Assembly: GCF_030160015.1 (NCBI RefSeq)
Contig: NZ_BSNN01000005.1
Location: forward strand, 1 to 44,626
DNA: 44,626 bases
Direction of reading: 5' to 3'
Origin: Amylibacter marinus
GTDB lineage: Bacteria > Pseudomonadota > Alphaproteobacteria > Rhodobacterales > Rhodobacteraceae
The position numbers were made by a program, and so were the translations under genes. Positions 1 through 7,708 of the stretch are shown here, one piece after another (the stretch's first letter is position 1; each line of letters starts with the position of its first letter). The notes below the pieces were generated by a model. It was not told the origin of the DNA, searched no databases, and saw only the letters and a list, made by a program, of their open reading frames with translations.

Positions 1-82
1 GCGCCGCGCAGTGCCAGATAGACCGCATAGAGCGATGCATTGGGGATGTGAATTTCATAGGCCAACTCGCCCGAAAAACTAA
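1..82. repeat. Terminal direct repeat, left copy (circular closure)
   Basis: These 82 bases are identical to 44545-44626. The repeat lies inside a protein gene and restores its frame when the ends are joined, so it is an assembly overlap of a circular molecule and not a biological repeat. The true length would be 44,544 bp. Confidence 0.95.
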
Positions 83-1967
83 CCCCCAATACGGTAACGG
101 GGGAAAACCCGATAAAACATTCGCGCACCGACAACCAAGGAAAGGCCTCTTTCGACCAATCGGCGCGCGAAACATCCGAAAGCACCGCGCGCGCCTTGGG
201 GCCGGCCAGAACCAGTATGGTCTGATCATTGGTCAGGCTTTTGATCTGTACATCTTCGTCCGCCTCCAGATGGGCGGTGAGCCAATCCGTATCATGCAAT
301 TCGCTGGCCGCGGCCGATCCATACCAGACCCGATCAGGGCCGCGATCGGATGCGGGGATATTGGCGATGGTGGCCTCGGCCTTGACCATGCCATGATGAT
401 TTAACAGATAGCCAAGCCCCAGGCGCCCTGCCCGTTTGGGGACAGCGCCACAGATCATGCGATCCAGAAAGGCATGGCGATCCGCGCCCGTAATCTCTAG
501 GCGGTTAAACCCGTTTACCTCGCACAGGCCGACATTTTTCTGGACGTTCTTCACCTCTGATGCGACCAGATCAAAGGTCTCGTCAAAATCAAAACTTAGG
601 CTGGGGTGAAAATCGGGGCTGGGCTTGATGTAATCCATGCGTTCCCAGCCATTCACCACGCTGAATTCCGCGCCCTCGGCCGCCAAGACGGGCGTGAGCG
701 GCGTGGTTTTGGCGGGGCGAGCGGCGGGGCGATGCTCGTGGGGGAAATGAAAACGAAATTCGTTTTGGTAATCCTCGATCGCCTTTAGCGCTGTTAGCTC
801 TACATTGGTATGATGGCCAAAGCGGCGCGGATCGATGCACCATGTATCATATTGCGCCTCGCCGTGGACGATCTGTTGCGCCAACAGCCAGCCATGGCCC
901 CCGCCCTCGCCCAGCCCCGCGCGTAGGCCAATGATGCAAAATGCATTGCGCTTGCCCGGGATCGGCCCGACCAAGGGCGCGCCATCAAGGGTATAGGTGA
1001 TCGGGCCGTTTACAATTGACCGAATACCGGTATCTGCAAGGGCGGGCATGCGCTCGAACGCCCCCGCCAGCACATCCATCACGCGGTCTAGATCATCGGG
1101 GCACAGGGCATTGACGAAATTGGGGTCAATCCCATCCATGCCCCATGTTTTGCAATCTTGCTCATAGAATCCCACCAACAGGCCGCCCTTTTCCTGACGG
1201 CAATAATAATCCGATATGGGGCAGCGCAACAGCGGCATACGGTGGCCGGCCGCGGCAATGGCGGGGATATCCTCGGTTAGGAAATATTGATGCTCCATCG
1301 AGGCCACAGGATGATGCACCCCCATCATCGCCCCCACCTCGTTCACACGGTACCCCCCCGCATTCACCACAATATCGCAATCGATATCCCCCTTTTCGGT
1401 CTGAACGGTCCATGTGTCATCCCTGTGCTGGGTCAGGTTGGTGACGGGGGTGTTGCGGTAGATTTCGGCCCCTGCCTTGCGCGCATGAAAGGCCAGCGCC
1501 TGGCACAATTGTGCCGGATCAATATCCCCATCCAGCGGATCCCACAGCCCCCCCAGCAGATTGCTGGTGGAAATCAGCGGGTGGCGCGCGGCACATTCTG
1601 CGGCATCCAGTATTTCAAATTCCACCCCCATGCCCCGCGCCATGGATGCAAAATGACGATAGCCCTGCATTTGCTCGGGCGTGTTGGCCAGACGAATGCC
1701 ACCATCGCCGTGGTGGTAATTGATCGGGTAATCTGGGTTTTCAGACAGTTTTTTATACAGGTTAATCGAATGGGTTTTCAGCCCAACCATGGTCTGGTTG
1801 CCGCCAAAATTGGTGACCTGAGCGGCGGAATGCCATGTGGTGCCGCTGGTCAGCTCGTTGCGCTCTACCAAGACCACGTCAGACCAGCCCTCCTTTGTCA
1901 GATGATACAGGGTGGAACAGCCCGCAATCCCCCCGCCAATAACCACAACCTTGGTGCGCGATTTCAT
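1..1967 (-). CDS. Dimethylglycine/sarcosine dehydrogenase-like FAD oxidoreductase, N-terminal and central part (gene wraps round the plasmid)
   Basis: This ORF runs off the left edge and, on the closed circle, continues in frame at 44544 down to a TAG at 44076-44078, giving 811 residues, the usual length of the DMGDH/SARDH family. The start is the ATG at 1967, preceded by AAGGAGATATCTG. The N-terminus carries the Rossmann motif VVVIGGGIAGCSTLYHL and then GTTWHSAAQ, whose His matches the residue that holds FAD covalently in this family. Further in, SIVNGPITYT is a family-typical stretch of the FAD-oxidoreductase (DAO) half. The far end is a GCV_T-type folate-binding domain (second entry). The enzyme would oxidatively demethylate an N-methylated glycine such as dimethylglycine or sarcosine. 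The LysR gene upstream and the TRAP transporter beyond it suggest uptake and breakdown of such an osmolyte; the exact substrate is inferred, not shown. I checked the frame at three places and saw no break. Confidence 0.85.
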   Translation of the reverse strand, partial: MKSRTKVVVIGGGIAGCSTLYHLTKEGWSDVVLVERNELTSGTTWHSAAQVTNFGGNQTMVGLKTHSINLYKKLSENPDYPINYHHGDGGIRLANTPEQMQGYRHFASMARGMGVEFEILDAAECAARHPLISTSNLLGGLWDPLDGDIDPAQLCQALAFHARKAGAEIYRNTPVTNLTQHRDDTWTVQTEKGDIDCDIVVNAGGYRVNEVGAMMGVHHPVASMEHQYFLTEDIPAIAAAGHRMPLLRCPISDYYCRQEKGGLLVGFYEQDCKTWGMDGIDPNFVNALCPDDLDRVMDVLAGAFERMPALADTGIRSIVNGPITYTLDGAPLVGPIPGKRNAFCIIGLRAGLGEGGGHGWLLAQQIVHGEAQYDTWCIDPRRFGHHTNVELTALKAIEDYQNEFRFHFPHEHRPAARPAKTTPLTPVLAAEGAEFSVVNGWERMDYIKPSPDFHPSLSFDFDETFDLVASEVKNVQKNVGLCEVNGFNRLEITGADRHAFLDRMICGAVPKRAGRLGLGYLLNHHGMVKAEATIANIPASDRGPDRVWYGSAAASELHDTDWLTAHLEADEDVQIKSLTNDQTILVLAGPKARAVLSDVSRADWSKEAFPWLSVRECFIGFSPVTVLGVSFSGELAYEIHIPNASLYAVYLALRG

Positions 1968-2063
1968 CAGATATCTCCTTGGTGTTTATCTGATTAACCC
2001 CCGCGCGGGCGGGCATCACAAGGGCGCGGCAACATTTATCAAAAAATCGAAACTTTGATACGA

Positions 2064-3041
2064 TTATTGCGGCACAAGGGTGAAGCTCTCTTGCAGCCAT
2101 GGCTGGGTGTTATGCAGCGGGCCAATGGCGTGCTGATCAATCAAACGGCGCAGGGTTGTCTCGGCCAAATCCACCACCGCATCCGAACAATCGGCGGTCG
2201 AGACCAGCCCCAAATTGCGCGCAAAGCTTTTCCCCGGGAAGGGATGCATGGTGATGCTGGGATGAAACCTCTTGGCGCGGGAAAACAACAATGGCGTGGT
2301 GATTGTCCAGCCCGCATTGGCCGCCACCATGGCCATCAAGGTTTGATTGTTACTACAGCTAAAGCGGCGCGTGGCGCTGACCCCGATGCGGCGCAATTGT
2401 GCCTCGATCAGGCGCGCCATCACCAGATTACTGGAATAGCGCAGAAACGGCAGATCAGGCTGGCCCGCAATCACCTGCGTTAGCGTGGCCCCCGCCGATG
2501 CCCCCACCACCACTACAAATGGATCGCGCAACAGCGGGCGGAGGCGCAGATCACCGACCCCCTCACTGGGCAATGCCAGCACCCCCAGATCCAGCCGGCG
2601 CTGGCGCAATTGCGCACATAAATCATGGCTGCTGCCGCTGTGAAATTCCAAATCACAGCGCGGCATGTTCTGGGCTAAATGCACGGCCAGCTCGGGCATG
2701 ATATCGCTGTCCAGATCCTCGATCGACCCCATGCGCAAACGGCTGGCCTGTGCGATATCGCCCGCGGATGCCTCGGCAGAGGCGCTGCGAATGGCCAAGA
2801 GCGCACCCTCGATATTGTGTAAAAAATCTTGTCCCTTTTGGGTCAGAACCATGGGGCGGCGCTGATGGTCAAACAGCGCAACCCCCAGATGATCCTCGAT
2901 TTTGCGCAGGTGGTGCGAAACGGTGCTGATGGTCAGCCCGCTTTCCTGTGCCACCGCCTGCAATGATCCACGCGCGGCAACCATTTGAAACAGTTCTAAT
3001 GCCTTTAGGCTTAGGTCTTTGGGTTTTTTGCGCTGGGTCAT
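2064..3041 (-). CDS. LysR-family transcriptional regulator
   Basis: 325 residues. The N-terminal winged helix-turn-helix has the LysR order SLKALELFQMVAARGSLQAV, then ESGLTISTVSHHLRKIEDHLG, then LFDHQRRPMVLTQKGQ. The rest is a periplasmic-binding-protein-like effector domain (GSIEDLDSDIMPELAVHLA and similar). It lies 96 bp upstream of the dehydrogenase on the same strand and 99 bp downstream of dctM. Its position suggests control of either, but LysR regulators usually act on a divergent gene and none is divergent here. The effector is unknown. Confidence 0.85.
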   Translation of the reverse strand: MTQRKKPKDLSLKALELFQMVAARGSLQAVAQESGLTISTVSHHLRKIEDHLGVALFDHQRRPMVLTQKGQDFLHNIEGALLAIRSASAEASAGDIAQASRLRMGSIEDLDSDIMPELAVHLAQNMPRCDLEFHSGSSHDLCAQLRQRRLDLGVLALPSEGVGDLRLRPLLRDPFVVVVGASAGATLTQVIAGQPDLPFLRYSSNLVMARLIEAQLRRIGVSATRRFSCSNNQTLMAMVAANAGWTITTPLLFSRAKRFHPSITMHPFPGKSFARNLGLVSTADCSDAVVDLAETTLRRLIDQHAIGPLHNTQPWLQESFTLVPQ

Positions 3042-3140
3042 GATCTGCCTTAGGGTGTCCTGACAATATCATAACAGCATTATTTCGAAAATATCGAATA
3101 TGGTGCCCCGGCCATCTGGCCGAGGCCCGTAAAGATGCCG

Positions 3141-4541
3141 CTAAACCTGCGAGGGCAACCACAATACAATTGTAGGGAAGGCCACCAACAGCGCAATGGT
3201 CACAGCATCGGCGATGAAAAACGGGGTAACCCCCTTGAACACATCCTGCACGCTTAGATCATCGCGCACACCCGCCACCACGAAACAATTCAGCCCAATG
3301 GGCGGCGTGATCAGGCAGAACTCGGCCATTTTCACCACCAAAATCCCGAACCAAATCGCACACATCGGCCCAGACATGCCAAAGGCACTGTCCGCCGCCG
3401 CCACGGCCTCGCCGCCATTCAGCGCCATCACCGCCGGATAAACCACCGGCAGGGTCAACAACATCATCCCGATCGCATCCATAAACATCCCCAAGACCGC
3501 ATAGGCCAGCAGAATGCAGATCAAAATCAGCATCGGCGATAGGGTTAGCGAGGTCAGCCAATCAGAAAATGCCCCCGGCAAATCCGCAAATCCAAGAAAG
3601 CGCACATAAATCAAAACCCCCCAAATGATGGTAAAGATCATCACCGCCAGTTTGGCCGTTTCTAGGATTGCGCTGCGAAATTCACCCCAGCGCATCCCGC
3701 GGTACAGGGCCATCAAGAATACCACAAAGGCCCCGATCGCGCCCCCCTCGGTGGGTGTACCCCATGCATCCCCCCCAAAGGGATTGTAGACAAACAAAAC
3801 AATGGTCATCACCACAATCAAAATCGGTGCCGCCGCCGGCAATGCCGCAAAGCGCTCTTTCCATGTGAACCCGCCAACAGGCGGCCCAAAGTTTTTGTAA
3901 ACCTTGGCCATCACAATAATCAGGCCCGCATAGACAATGGCCGAAAATATCCCCGGCAAGAAACCGGCCAACAATAATTTCCCCACGTCTTGTTCTACGA
4001 TAATCGCATAGATTACCAAAATCGCCGAGGGCGGGATCAGGGATGCCAATGTGCCCCCCGCCGCCACAACCCCCGCCGCAAAGCGCTTGTCATAGCCGAT
4101 TTTCAGCATCTCTGGGATCGCAATACGTGCAAACACCGCCGATGTAGCAACCGAGGCCCCCGACACCGCCGCGAAACCAGCCGTTGCAAACACAGTGGCC
4201 ACCGCCAACCCGCCGGGCACCCATGCAATCCAACGCTTGGCCGCCGTAAACAGCGCCTGAGTCAGCCCCGCATAATAGGCCAGATAGCCGATCAGGATAA
4301 ACGTAGGGATCAGGCTCAACGCTTGGCTGGAAACCTTGGAATGGGGCACCTGACCTGCGGTTTTCACCGCAACCCCCAAGGCCCAGCTGAAATCAGCGGG
4401 GTCATAGCCCTTCTTGGCCCAGAATATCCAAATCAGCCCCACCATGCCGGCCATGCCCGCGGCAAAGGCCACGCGCATACCCAAAACCACCATCACCAGC
4501 ATGCCTGCCGATACGATTAAACCGATATCAATTGGTTCCAT
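3141..4541 (-). CDS. dctM: TRAP transporter large permease DctM
   Basis: 466 residues, nearly all hydrophobic, the right size for the 12-helix DctM subunit. Family stretches include IPPSAILVIYAIIVEQDVGKLLLAGFLPG (residues about 180-208) and MGMFMDAIGMMLLTLPVVYP-like sequence near residue 350. It forms the Na+-coupled permease with DctQ and receives substrate from DctP. The start ATG at 4541 has an AAGGAA whose bases overlap the DctQ stop, so the two are translated together. The substrate cannot be read from the sequence. Confidence 0.93.
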   Translation of the reverse strand: MEPIDIGLIVSAGMLVMVVLGMRVAFAAGMAGMVGLIWIFWAKKGYDPADFSWALGVAVKTAGQVPHSKVSSQALSLIPTFILIGYLAYYAGLTQALFTAAKRWIAWVPGGLAVATVFATAGFAAVSGASVATSAVFARIAIPEMLKIGYDKRFAAGVVAAGGTLASLIPPSAILVIYAIIVEQDVGKLLLAGFLPGIFSAIVYAGLIIVMAKVYKNFGPPVGGFTWKERFAALPAAAPILIVVMTIVLFVYNPFGGDAWGTPTEGGAIGAFVVFLMALYRGMRWGEFRSAILETAKLAVMIFTIIWGVLIYVRFLGFADLPGAFSDWLTSLTLSPMLILICILLAYAVLGMFMDAIGMMLLTLPVVYPAVMALNGGEAVAAADSAFGMSGPMCAIWFGILVVKMAEFCLITPPIGLNCFVVAGVRDDLSVQDVFKGVTPFFIADAVTIALLVAFPTIVLWLPSQV

Positions 4542-4552
4542 CCTAGAATTCC

Positions 4553-5185
4553 TTATTCGTCGCGGCTAGAAACCGTCTCGGCCTCTAGCGCTGCTTGGGT
4601 TGCCGCATCAATGGGCAGGGGCACGGCCACGGGGTTGTCCTGCCCTGTCACAACCGCGCGCCCATAGGCATAGATCTGTAGAACCAGCCGCAGACACAGC
4701 ACAAAGAACGCCACCGGCGCCAGTAGTTTGGCCGGCCACAGCGGTATGGCAATATCCATAGAGCTGTCGCGGCTCCACAGCGGGGCGTCAAAATCAAACG
4801 AGCGTTGGAAATGCGCCCAAGTGCCCCAGACCAGCAGGATCATCAGCGCTAAAATCGCCAGCGTGGTGATCAGCTCGACGATATATAGGGCGCGCCCGCG
4901 CAGGGCACCCACCAGCATATCCATACGGATATGCCCGCCATTGCGTTGTGTATAGGCAATGCCCATAAAGGCAATCAGCGGCATGGCCTGTTCGATCCAA
5001 TCTACATAGCCCGGCAATGGCGCATTCAAGAAATTGCGCCCCGCAACCGAAAACACCGCCAAAAGCATCAGCGCAAAAACCGCCAATCCAGATAGCAATG
5101 CGAATAGTGTTTCCAGCCTCAGCAGGGCATGATCCATGCGGCTGAGGCGGCTATCGTCTGATAAAACCAGTGCAGATCCCGCCAT
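4553..5185 (-). CDS. dctQ: TRAP transporter small permease DctQ
   Basis: 210 residues with four hydrophobic segments and the family signature GYVDWIEQAMPLIAFMGIAY followed by RNGGHIRMDML. I chose the ATG at 5185 because AAAGGAG lies 6 bases before it; a longer reading frame begins at 5212 but has no ribosome site. The C-terminus is a short hydrophilic tail. It is the middle gene of dctPQM. Confidence 0.9.
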   Translation of the reverse strand: MAGSALVLSDDSRLSRMDHALLRLETLFALLSGLAVFALMLLAVFSVAGRNFLNAPLPGYVDWIEQAMPLIAFMGIAYTQRNGGHIRMDMLVGALRGRALYIVELITTLAILALMILLVWGTWAHFQRSFDFDAPLWSRDSSMDIAIPLWPAKLLAPVAFFVLCLRLVLQIYAYGRAVVTGQDNPVAVPLPIDAATQAALEAETVSSRDE

Positions 5186-5205
5186 GGCGCTCTCCTTTGT
5201 GCAAA

Positions 5206-5229
5206 GACCCACCCCCGCTGGGGTGGGTC
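5206..5229 (-). terminator. Hairpin between dctP and dctQ
   Basis: Two 10-base arms (5206-5215 GACCCACCCC and 5220-5229 GGGGTGGGTC) around a 4-base loop, placed 9 bases after the dctP stop and before the dctQ ribosome site. On the transcript it is followed by a short TTT. In TRAP operons such a stem-loop typically keeps the binding protein in excess over the permease by stabilising or partly terminating the message. Confidence 0.6.
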
Positions 5230-5238
5230 AGATGGTGA

Positions 5239-6249
5239 TTATTTTTTGGCCGCGACCATATCAACAACCAGATCGTACAGCTCTTGTGCTGGTAGACCTG
5301 CGGCGGTGTTTTTCTCGATCCACGCGGCGGCGGCTGGGGCAGCTACCTTGGCCTTTAGTGTCTCGATTTCAGCATCTGTGAATGTGACCTCTGAGATGCC
5401 CTTTTCTGCCAACAACGGGCCCCACTTTGACATGGTTTTGGTGTCATAAGAGCTGATGTAATGATCCAGCGCTTCTGAAACAGAGCTGTCCAGCGCTGCG
5501 CGCTCTGCATCTGTTAGATCCGCATAGGCGTCGGCATTTACCACCACTGGGCAATTCACGGTGCCTGGATTTAGGTTGGTGGTCCACCATGTGGCGTTTT
5601 CCACAGTGCCAAAGGACATATGCGCATGCGGCGCAAAGGCCACGGCCTTGACCACGCCGCTATCCATTGATTGGCGCACCTCGGTGGCAGACATAGATGT
5701 GGGCACAGCACCTGCGGCCTCCATCGCGCGGCCAATACCGCCCGTTGCACGCACCGTCAGCCCATCAAAATCAGCCACTGTTTTGGGGGCATCGCCCACA
5801 CCAGCCACATTGTACTGCGGTAGTGGTGACGGCATCAGCAATTTCGCATTCCAGCGCGCCAAATCGCCCTGAACCGCAGGGTGGTTATACACCGCCATGG
5901 AAATCTCGCGTTCCATTTCTAGACTGTTTACCCCAAGGAAGGGCAATTCCAGTACGGTGATCGATGGGTTTTTATCCGCGTGATACCCCGCACAAAACTG
6001 TGCCATTTCAAAGGCACCGATGGAAATACCATCAAGGTTTTCGCGGTTTTTAGACAGGCCGCCATAGCTGATGTTCAGGGTGAATTCGCCATTGGTTTTC
6101 TCTGATACCAATTCCGCCAGCTTTTCCACATGCTCTGTGAATGCGCGGCGTTTACCCCATAGGGATACATTCCACTCTTTGGCCATGGTTTCGGTGGCAA
6201 AGCTAAACGTCATCGCCGTAAGCGCGGTGCCCAATAATAATTTTTGCAT
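5239..6249 (-). CDS. dctP: TRAP transporter periplasmic solute-binding protein DctP
   Basis: 336 residues. The start at 6249 has GGAGGATATATC before it and opens a clean signal peptide (MQKLLLGTALTAMTFSFATETMA). The mature part follows the DctP fold, with WNVSLWGKRRAFTEHVEKLAE at the N-terminus and the mid-protein DFDGLTVRATGGIGRAMEAAG, which contains the Arg that binds the substrate carboxylate in most DctP proteins. The ligand is thus probably a carboxylate. Its gene starts the dctPQM operon and follows the regulatory pair dctBD on the same strand. Confidence 0.92.
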   Translation of the reverse strand: MQKLLLGTALTAMTFSFATETMAKEWNVSLWGKRRAFTEHVEKLAELVSEKTNGEFTLNISYGGLSKNRENLDGISIGAFEMAQFCAGYHADKNPSITVLELPFLGVNSLEMEREISMAVYNHPAVQGDLARWNAKLLMPSPLPQYNVAGVGDAPKTVADFDGLTVRATGGIGRAMEAAGAVPTSMSATEVRQSMDSGVVKAVAFAPHAHMSFGTVENATWWTTNLNPGTVNCPVVVNADAYADLTDAERAALDSSVSEALDHYISSYDTKTMSKWGPLLAEKGISEVTFTDAEIETLKAKVAAPAAAAWIEKNTAAGLPAQELYDLVVDMVAAKK

Positions 6250-6343
6250 GATATATCCTCCCAAGCATGCTGATGTAATGCAATCATTAGCCAGCCTAGG
6301 GCGCATTGCAATGAGGATATTCGCGCAGCCCAGCCCCCCTGCC

Positions 6344-6359
6344 CTGCGGATTTCCGCAG
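6344..6359. promoter_or_regulatory. Inverted repeat upstream of dctP, candidate response-regulator site
   Basis: CTGCGGA-TT-TCCGCAG, seven-base perfect arms with a 2-base centre, about 95-110 bases before the dctP start and directly after the response-regulator stop. The position fits an upstream activator site for the DctD-like protein. A sigma-54-like TGGC/TTGC pair is present downstream (minus strand TGGCTAATGATTGC), but its spacing is one base short of the strict -24/-12 arrangement. Confidence 0.4.
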
Positions 6360-6364
6360 AGCAA

Positions 6365-7705
6365 TTACAGCAAGGAATCCTTGTCGAGGTTCAGCTTCAC
6401 AATCTTTTCGTTTAATGTCCGCCGCCCAATGCCCAGGGCCTCGGCCACATCATCCATGCGCCCTTGGTGGCGCTGAATGGCCTTGCTGATCAAGGCGCGC
6501 TCGAAAACCGCCACCGCCCCGCGCAGATTATCGGGCATATCCTCTAGGGTTACATCACTGACCATGGCCCGCGCAAAGGCCCCGGCACCGCGGCGCGCAA
6601 ACAGCACCGTGCGCTCGCAAACATTGCGCAATTCACGCACATTCCCAGGCCAATTATGCGCCAGCGCCAGCGCAATATCATCGCGCGTCAAAACAGGGGG
6701 ATCCTGTTCATGCACGCGGGCATATTCCGCCAAGAAATGCGCCGCCAACAGGGCAATATCATCGCGCCGCGCACTTAGGGGCGGCAGATTCAGAACCAAT
6801 GTGTTCACCCGAAACAGGAAATCTTGGCGCAGGCGCCCATCGGCCAGCGCCTGTTTCGTATCCTCGTTGGTGGCCGAAATCACCCGAAAATCCACCCGCA
6901 CTGGGCGCGTGGCCCCCACCGGCAGAATCTGCTTATCCTCGATCACCCGCAACAATTTGGCCTGCACCAGCGGCGGACAGGCGCAGACCTCGTCTAAAAA
7001 CACCGTACCCCCCGATGCCCCCAGCAGACGCCCCGCATGCCTGCCCTCTACCCCGAACATCTCGGATTCAAAGCTGTCGGGCGACAGCGCCGCACAATTC
7101 AGCGCCAGAAACGGCGCCCCAGAGGCCCCCCCCAGATCATGCAGGGCACGCGCCACCAGTTCCTTGCCCGTGCCGGTATCGCCGTGGATTAACAGCGCGG
7201 TTTGCATATCGGCAAAATCAAGAATATCGCGACGCAGGTCTTGGATCTCGCTGCTGTTGCCCAGCAAAATACGATCCAAACCAGACAGCTGCGCCAGCCG
7301 CGCCTTCAGGCGCTGATTGCTGTGGGCCATGCGCGCCTGCTGTGCCGCATGGCGCAATATGGTTAGCAGGCGGCGCGGCTCATAGGGCTTTTCTACGAAA
7401 CTATAGGCCCCCTGTTGCATCGCCTTCACCGCCAGCGGAATGTCCCCATGCGCCGAGATCAGCACCACAGGCGGCGATCCTGCGGGATCAAGGCTGGCCA
7501 GCAAATCCATGCCAGACATCCCCGGCATGCGTACATCCGACAGGATCACATCTGGGCGCGCATGCGGCAGCACCTCTTGTACCATTTCCGCGCGCGACAG
7601 CGCCGTTACCTGCCAACCCGCCGCCTCGATCAAATCGACCAAGGACTGGCGCATGGATTTATCATCATCCACCACCAAGATTTGAAACGGTCTGTCCTGT
7701 GCCAC
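6365..7705 (-). CDS. DctD-type response regulator lacking the GAFTGA loop
   Basis: 446 residues in NtrC order: receiver domain (residues 8-120, phosphoacceptor Asp in ILSDVRMPGMSG, switch Lys in VEKPYEP), AAA+ domain (Walker A GDTGTGKE, Walker B GGTVFLDEV, arginine-finger region RQDFLFRVNTL, then LPPLSARRDDI and NWPGNVREL) and a Fis-type C-terminal helix-turn-helix (MDDVAEALGIGRRTLNEKI). The segment that normally reads ELFGHEKGAFTGA is shortened to EMFGVEGRHAGRLLGASGG, so the sigma-54 contact loop is absent. The product may therefore not work through sigma-54, as known for NtrC of Rhodobacter capsulatus. It forms a pair with the kinase gene, whose stop is 3 bases away. Confidence 0.9.
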   Translation of the reverse strand: MAQDRPFQILVVDDDKSMRQSLVDLIEAAGWQVTALSRAEMVQEVLPHARPDVILSDVRMPGMSGMDLLASLDPAGSPPVVLISAHGDIPLAVKAMQQGAYSFVEKPYEPRRLLTILRHAAQQARMAHSNQRLKARLAQLSGLDRILLGNSSEIQDLRRDILDFADMQTALLIHGDTGTGKELVARALHDLGGASGAPFLALNCAALSPDSFESEMFGVEGRHAGRLLGASGGTVFLDEVCACPPLVQAKLLRVIEDKQILPVGATRPVRVDFRVISATNEDTKQALADGRLRQDFLFRVNTLVLNLPPLSARRDDIALLAAHFLAEYARVHEQDPPVLTRDDIALALAHNWPGNVRELRNVCERTVLFARRGAGAFARAMVSDVTLEDMPDNLRGAVAVFERALISKAIQRHQGRMDDVAEALGIGRRTLNEKIVKLNLDKDSLL

Positions 7706-7708
7706 GGG

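Noticed and set aside
1-82. Terminal repeat as a transposon or phage end
   Set aside because: It lies inside a coding gene whose frame is restored when the ends are joined, so it is circular overlap.
1287-1997. Plus-strand ORF of 236 codons opposite the dehydrogenase
   Set aside because: Shadow frame; the minus strand has a complete family-typical protein here.
6270-6290. Sigma-54 promoter for dctP
   Set aside because: TGGC and TTGC elements exist on the minus strand, but the spacing is one base short, and the regulator lacks GAFTGA.
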